Assembly: GCA_903876045.1 (NCBI GenBank)
Contig: CAIQYP010000335.1
Coordinates: 1-38,705, forward strand
Origin: an uncultured beta proteobacterium
GTDB taxonomy: Bacteria; Pseudomonadota; Gammaproteobacteria; Burkholderiales; Burkholderiaceae_C
Length of the DNA: 38,705 nucleotides
Direction: 5' to 3'
The first letter of the stretch is position 1. Each line of letters starts with the position of its first letter. The notes beneath the pieces are model-generated. The model ran no database searches and had not been told where the DNA came from. It worked only from the letters and a program-made list of their open reading frames with translations. Position numbers and translations under genes: made by a program. Below are positions 35,865 through 38,705 of the stretch, one piece after another.

Positions 35865-36617
35865 TCACTGTGCGGCAGCTACAGCCGATACTGGAATGGA
35901 TTGAACAATGCTTTCGTTGCCCTCCAGAAAATCGATGTAGGCCTTGCCCGTGGATTTGATCCAGGTGCCGGTTGCACCGTCCAAAGGTTTGCCGGTCGAG
36001 ATTGCAGTATTTGATCGGGCGATAAAAGCAATATCGAGGCTCCGCCCGCGATCCCGATTGACGTGAAGTGATGACCAGATATTCCTGTCCGGGATGTCGG
36101 CTAGATAAGGCACAAGAGGAGACAGGTTTTCCTTCACCCAAGCGTTGGCATGCGCAGGCGCATTGGCTACAAATGTCTTGAAACCCTCTTTGTTGGCATA
36201 GGAGATTGAACAGGCGTAGGTCAAACTGCCCGTGGTGGTGCCGAAGTCTTCTACCAAATTGGCTTTTGAATCTTCGCATTTGACATTGCCATTCCAGCGG
36301 ATCTGGATGACTTCAGGTGTATAGCCAATCACCATCGCTGCAAGCGTTGCAGTCACATCCGTATTGCGGAGGGTTAGACTTACTTTGGGTGCAGCGCTGC
36401 GACCTTCACCGGTCAGCTTGACTTCTGAATCGGCACGGCGGATGACTTCCCACTTGCCGGGCGGCAGTGGCATCGGATTGCCGAAAAACGAAAGTTGAAT
36501 ACCTAGAGCGTCCAATACCGTTCCCTGCTTGATTGCGTCAGACGGTACCTGCGCCATGGCTACTGAAGTGAGCAAACAGTAAGCTAGAGAGATTTCGCAG
36601 ATTTTGAAAGGGTTCAT
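35865..36617 (-). CDS. Exported protein of unknown function
   Basis: A 250-residue protein with signal peptide MNPFKICEISLAYCLLTSVAMA|QV. The mature domain begins GTVLDALGIQLSFFGNPMPLPPGKWEVIRRAD, a 'PLP.G.W.v' pattern seen in several uncharacterised periplasmic proteins. Two mature Cys (NVKCEDSK, LTYACSIS) could form a disulfide. ATG 36617 has AGGAA 5 nt upstream; the track start 20 codons earlier is rejected. It is convergent with the response regulator gene and divergent from the protease gene. Confidence 0.7.
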   Translation of the reverse strand: MNPFKICEISLAYCLLTSVAMAQVPSDAIKQGTVLDALGIQLSFFGNPMPLPPGKWEVIRRADSEVKLTGEGRSAAPKVSLTLRNTDVTATLAAMVIGYTPEVIQIRWNGNVKCEDSKANLVEDFGTTTGSLTYACSISYANKEGFKTFVANAPAHANAWVKENLSPLVPYLADIPDRNIWSSLHVNRDRGRSLDIAFIARSNTAISTGKPLDGATGTWIKSTGKAYIDFLEGNESIVQSIPVSAVAAAQ

Positions 36618-36748
36618 TGTCGTTCCTAAAAATGTTCGTAGTTGTCTATCCACCAAGAGCTGCCCGGTTTTCAACATGGCAGCGAATCCGGCTTTAGTGT
36701 GAACCCCACCATTACTTTGCGAAGTGGTTAAATTCCCAATGCAACGTA

Positions 36749-36785
36749 TGTGTGATTACTTAGCCGGTTTCAGTAATCTCACACA
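36749..36785. promoter_or_regulatory. Inverted repeat in the divergent intergenic region
   Basis: TGTGTG-ATTACT (36749-36760) pairs with AGTAAT-CT-CACACA (36772-36785), a 12-bp stem with a 2-nt bulge and 11-nt loop. It lies between two divergently transcribed genes encoding exported proteins and could be an operator for either. The rest of this 278-nt gap shows no further clear structure. Confidence 0.4.
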
Positions 36786-36895
36786 GAACTTTGTGTCCGA
36801 AGTGCGTGAAACTATCCCATCTGTGTAGAAGATCGTGCCAAATGGGTCGGTCCTACGGCAGCTACATTTCTTGGGGCGGATCGGGACAGGCAATC

Positions 36896-38395
36896 ATGAA
36901 TACACAACTTTCAATTTCCGGAGTCTTCCGGCCCATGGCGTTTTTTCTGCTGGCACTTTGTTTCGGCATTTCATTATTTTTGGTGGGATGTGGCGGAGGA
37001 GGCGGCGGCGGTGGTGGCACTGCGACGAGCGATGCAGGACGTAGCTTTGCGCCTTCCGCGAGTTTGGCCAATTTGTGCGCTAGTCCGAGCCCGAATACTT
37101 CGGTCGTGCAGGGAACAGTAGTTCAGGAAAAGGCTTACCTTCGTTCATTCATCGACGAGACCTACCTCTGGTATCGGGACGTTCCAAGCAACTTGGTTGC
37201 GGCGAACTATGCGACAGCGCCTTTGTATTTTGATGTCCTGAAAACCAGTGCGAGAACAGCGTCAGGCGTTGCAGTAGATCAGTTTCACTGGTCGCAGACA
37301 ACCGCGTCCTGGAATGCGGCCCAGTCCGGGCAGGCAGCGGACTATGGCATTCGGTGGGCTGCGTTGGCTAGCTCTCCACCGCGCAATTGGCTGGTGGCGG
37401 ATGTGGCGCCCAACTCGCCGGCGGCGCAGGCGGGTATCAAGCGTGGGTACAAGGTCACCTCTGTTGATGGTGTCGATTTTGTGAATGCCAATACGCAAGC
37501 AGAAGTGGATATTTTGAACGCAGGATTGTCTCCGGGCGTTGCAGGGGTTCACCGTTTCGTCTTTTATGGCATCCCTGAGTTGAGCTTGACCCCGGCGCCG
37601 TACACGGTCACCACGGTTCAAAGCGTACAGACCTTCGCGACGAGCAACGGAACGGTTGGCTACTTTACCTTTGACAGCCAAATCGCTCAGTCAGAGGGAG
37701 AACTGATAGCTGCAATAGCCCAACTCAAGGCCGCAAATGTGAACGACCTTGTGATTGACATGCGATACAACGGCGGTGGTTTGCTGTACATCGCCAGCGA
37801 GTTGGCCTACATGATTGCAGGCCCAGACCGGACCGCCGGCAAAGTCTTTGAGCAAACGATTTTCAACGACAAGCAAAGCGCTTACAACGCAGCATATAAG
37901 TTTGCGTTCTATGGAACAACCCCGATCAGCAGTCTGCCTCATCTTGATTTGGCGCACGTGACGCTATTGGTGACCCATGGCACTGCCTCCGCGAGCGAAT
38001 CCGTTATCAACAGTCTGCGTGGTGTGGACGTGACCGTGGATCTGATTGGTGCCAACACACGTGGCAAGCCCTATGGTTTTTATCCCCAGGACAATTGCGG
38101 TTACACCTATTTCGCGATTCAGTTCAAGGGCGTGAACAACAAGGGCATTGGCGATTATGTTGACGGCTTCGCGCCGAACTGTGCCGTAGCGGACGATTTC
38201 AACCATGCGCGCGGGGATACAGCCGAGGGCATGCTAAGTGGGGCATTGAGCTATCGGCAGACAGGTGTTTGTCCGATCAACGCAAATGCACAGGTGATGC
38301 AGGCCGTTGGGCGAGGTGGCGGTGGCGCCGGCCTTGGGCTGATTCAGCCGGCTACGCCGGAATTGCGCGTGCTGACAGCGTTGCCAGGACCATGA
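36896..38395 (+). CDS. S41-family C-terminal processing peptidase, lipoprotein
   Basis: The 499-residue protein starts with a lipoprotein signal (residues about 14-35) and lipobox LVGC followed by a run of nine glycines. A PDZ domain is at about residues 145-225 (WLVADVAPNSPAAQAGIKRGYKV), then the S41 tail-specific-protease domain with IDMRYNGGGLLYIASELA, the nucleophile in HGTASASESVINSLRG and the Lys in ANTRGKPYGFY. ATG 36896 is chosen because it gives a proper signal; the track start adds 35 residues with no such feature. It is probably anchored in the outer membrane. Substrate unknown. Confidence 0.87.
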   Translation: MNTQLSISGVFRPMAFFLLALCFGISLFLVGCGGGGGGGGGTATSDAGRSFAPSASLANLCASPSPNTSVVQGTVVQEKAYLRSFIDETYLWYRDVPSNLVAANYATAPLYFDVLKTSARTASGVAVDQFHWSQTTASWNAAQSGQAADYGIRWAALASSPPRNWLVADVAPNSPAAQAGIKRGYKVTSVDGVDFVNANTQAEVDILNAGLSPGVAGVHRFVFYGIPELSLTPAPYTVTTVQSVQTFATSNGTVGYFTFDSQIAQSEGELIAAIAQLKAANVNDLVIDMRYNGGGLLYIASELAYMIAGPDRTAGKVFEQTIFNDKQSAYNAAYKFAFYGTTPISSLPHLDLAHVTLLVTHGTASASESVINSLRGVDVTVDLIGANTRGKPYGFYPQDNCGYTYFAIQFKGVNNKGIGDYVDGFAPNCAVADDFNHARGDTAEGMLSGALSYRQTGVCPINANAQVMQAVGRGGGGAGLGLIQPATPELRVLTALPGP

Positions 38396-38418
38396 CCGGC
38401 CCAGGCAATCTCCTCAGA

Positions 38419-38705
38419 TTAGCGCGAGCCGATTGACACGTTCTTGTTGCCCCTGAGTTCCCGCTTCTCGAAATAGCGCAAACCAAAAAAGGTCGCGCCA
38501 CCCATAAGGCATGATGCGGCCAAAAAGGCGCCGTAAGCGAGCGGCCAGGGAATGCCCTGGGTCATCATGGAAAACTCGGACATGCCGCCCATCCCGGCAA
38601 GGATATTGATGGGCATGAAGACCACACCAAATACGGTGAGCTTGTTAATGCGCCGGTTCTGGTTGATGTTGATGAAACCGATGGTGGCGTCCATCAGGAA
38701 ATTGA
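38419..38705 (-). CDS. CorA-like transporter, C-terminal part (partial)
   Basis: The frame is open to the window edge (codons for NFL precede the track's Met), so only the C-terminal 95 residues are seen. FLMDATIGFININQNRRINKLTVFGVVFMPINILAGM and a second hydrophobic helix (LAYGAFLAASCLMGGATFFGL) match the end of CorA-type divalent-cation channels. The usual GMN motif after the first helix reads GMGGMSEF, so the Asn is replaced by Gly. This points to a divergent CorA subgroup whose selectivity is uncertain. It is convergent with the protease gene. Confidence 0.8.
   Translation of the reverse strand, partial: NFLMDATIGFININQNRRINKLTVFGVVFMPINILAGMGGMSEFSMMTQGIPWPLAYGAFLAASCLMGGATFFGLRYFEKRELRGNKNVSIGSR

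Overview
The window looks like chromosomal DNA of a GC-rich betaproteobacterium, most likely Burkholderiales/Comamonadaceae (Rhodoferax- or Polaromonas-like). That placement is an inference from codon use, gene content and the DUF3348-DUF802-OmpA-DUF2894 block; no rRNA or tRNA is present to test it.

Region 1 (1-19.6 kb) is an essentially complete aerobic phenylacetate (paa) catabolic locus on the + strand. It opens with the 3' end of a PaaX-like repressor gene and an IclR-type regulator. A promoter/operator region follows, then branched-chain-amino-acid-type ABC transporter genes (livH, livM, livG, and a livF fused to a hemerythrin domain). These are interleaved with paaG, paaH, paaI, paaK, paaJ, the transporter's binding-protein gene, a LiuC-like hydratase in the paaF position, paaABCDE, paaZ and paaY. 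Predicted flow: uptake by the ABC system; CoA activation (PaaK); ring epoxidation (PaaABCE, matured by PaaD); isomerisation (PaaG); ring opening and aldehyde oxidation (PaaZ); beta-oxidation (PaaJ, PaaF-like, PaaH); with thioesterases PaaI and PaaY clearing dead-end CoA esters. Between paaZ and paaY lies a highly structured intergenic array: two units share an identical 39-nt core, placed in opposite orientation, and each core is enclosed by its own unrelated 25-28 bp stem.

Region 2 (19.6-26.7 kb) holds iorB and iorA on the - strand (2-oxoacid:acceptor oxidoreductase, a plausible source of arylacetyl-CoA), divergent from ahpC-ahpF (peroxide reduction), followed by pta.

Region 3 (26.8-30.6 kb) is a tightly overlapping four-gene operon: DUF3348, DUF802 (four-helix MotA/TolQ-like membrane part plus a roughly 360-residue helical tail), a MotB-like OmpA protein, and DUF2894. 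Its architecture resembles a ZorA/ZorB-type ion-driven stator with unknown partners. I consider it the strongest candidate for an uncharacterised system in the window.

Region 4 (30.7-35.8 kb) has three small unknown or membrane genes (one of 49 codons absent from the ORF track), an orphan TAXI-type periplasmic binding protein, a Cache-domain NarL-type histidine kinase, a receiver-only protein lacking the phospho-acceptor Asp, and an intact LuxR-type response regulator. This could be a periplasmic ligand-sensing pathway.

Region 5 (35.8-38.7 kb) holds an exported protein of unknown function (- strand), an S41-family protease lipoprotein with a PDZ domain, and the 3' end of a CorA-like transporter gene (- strand) with an altered GMN motif.
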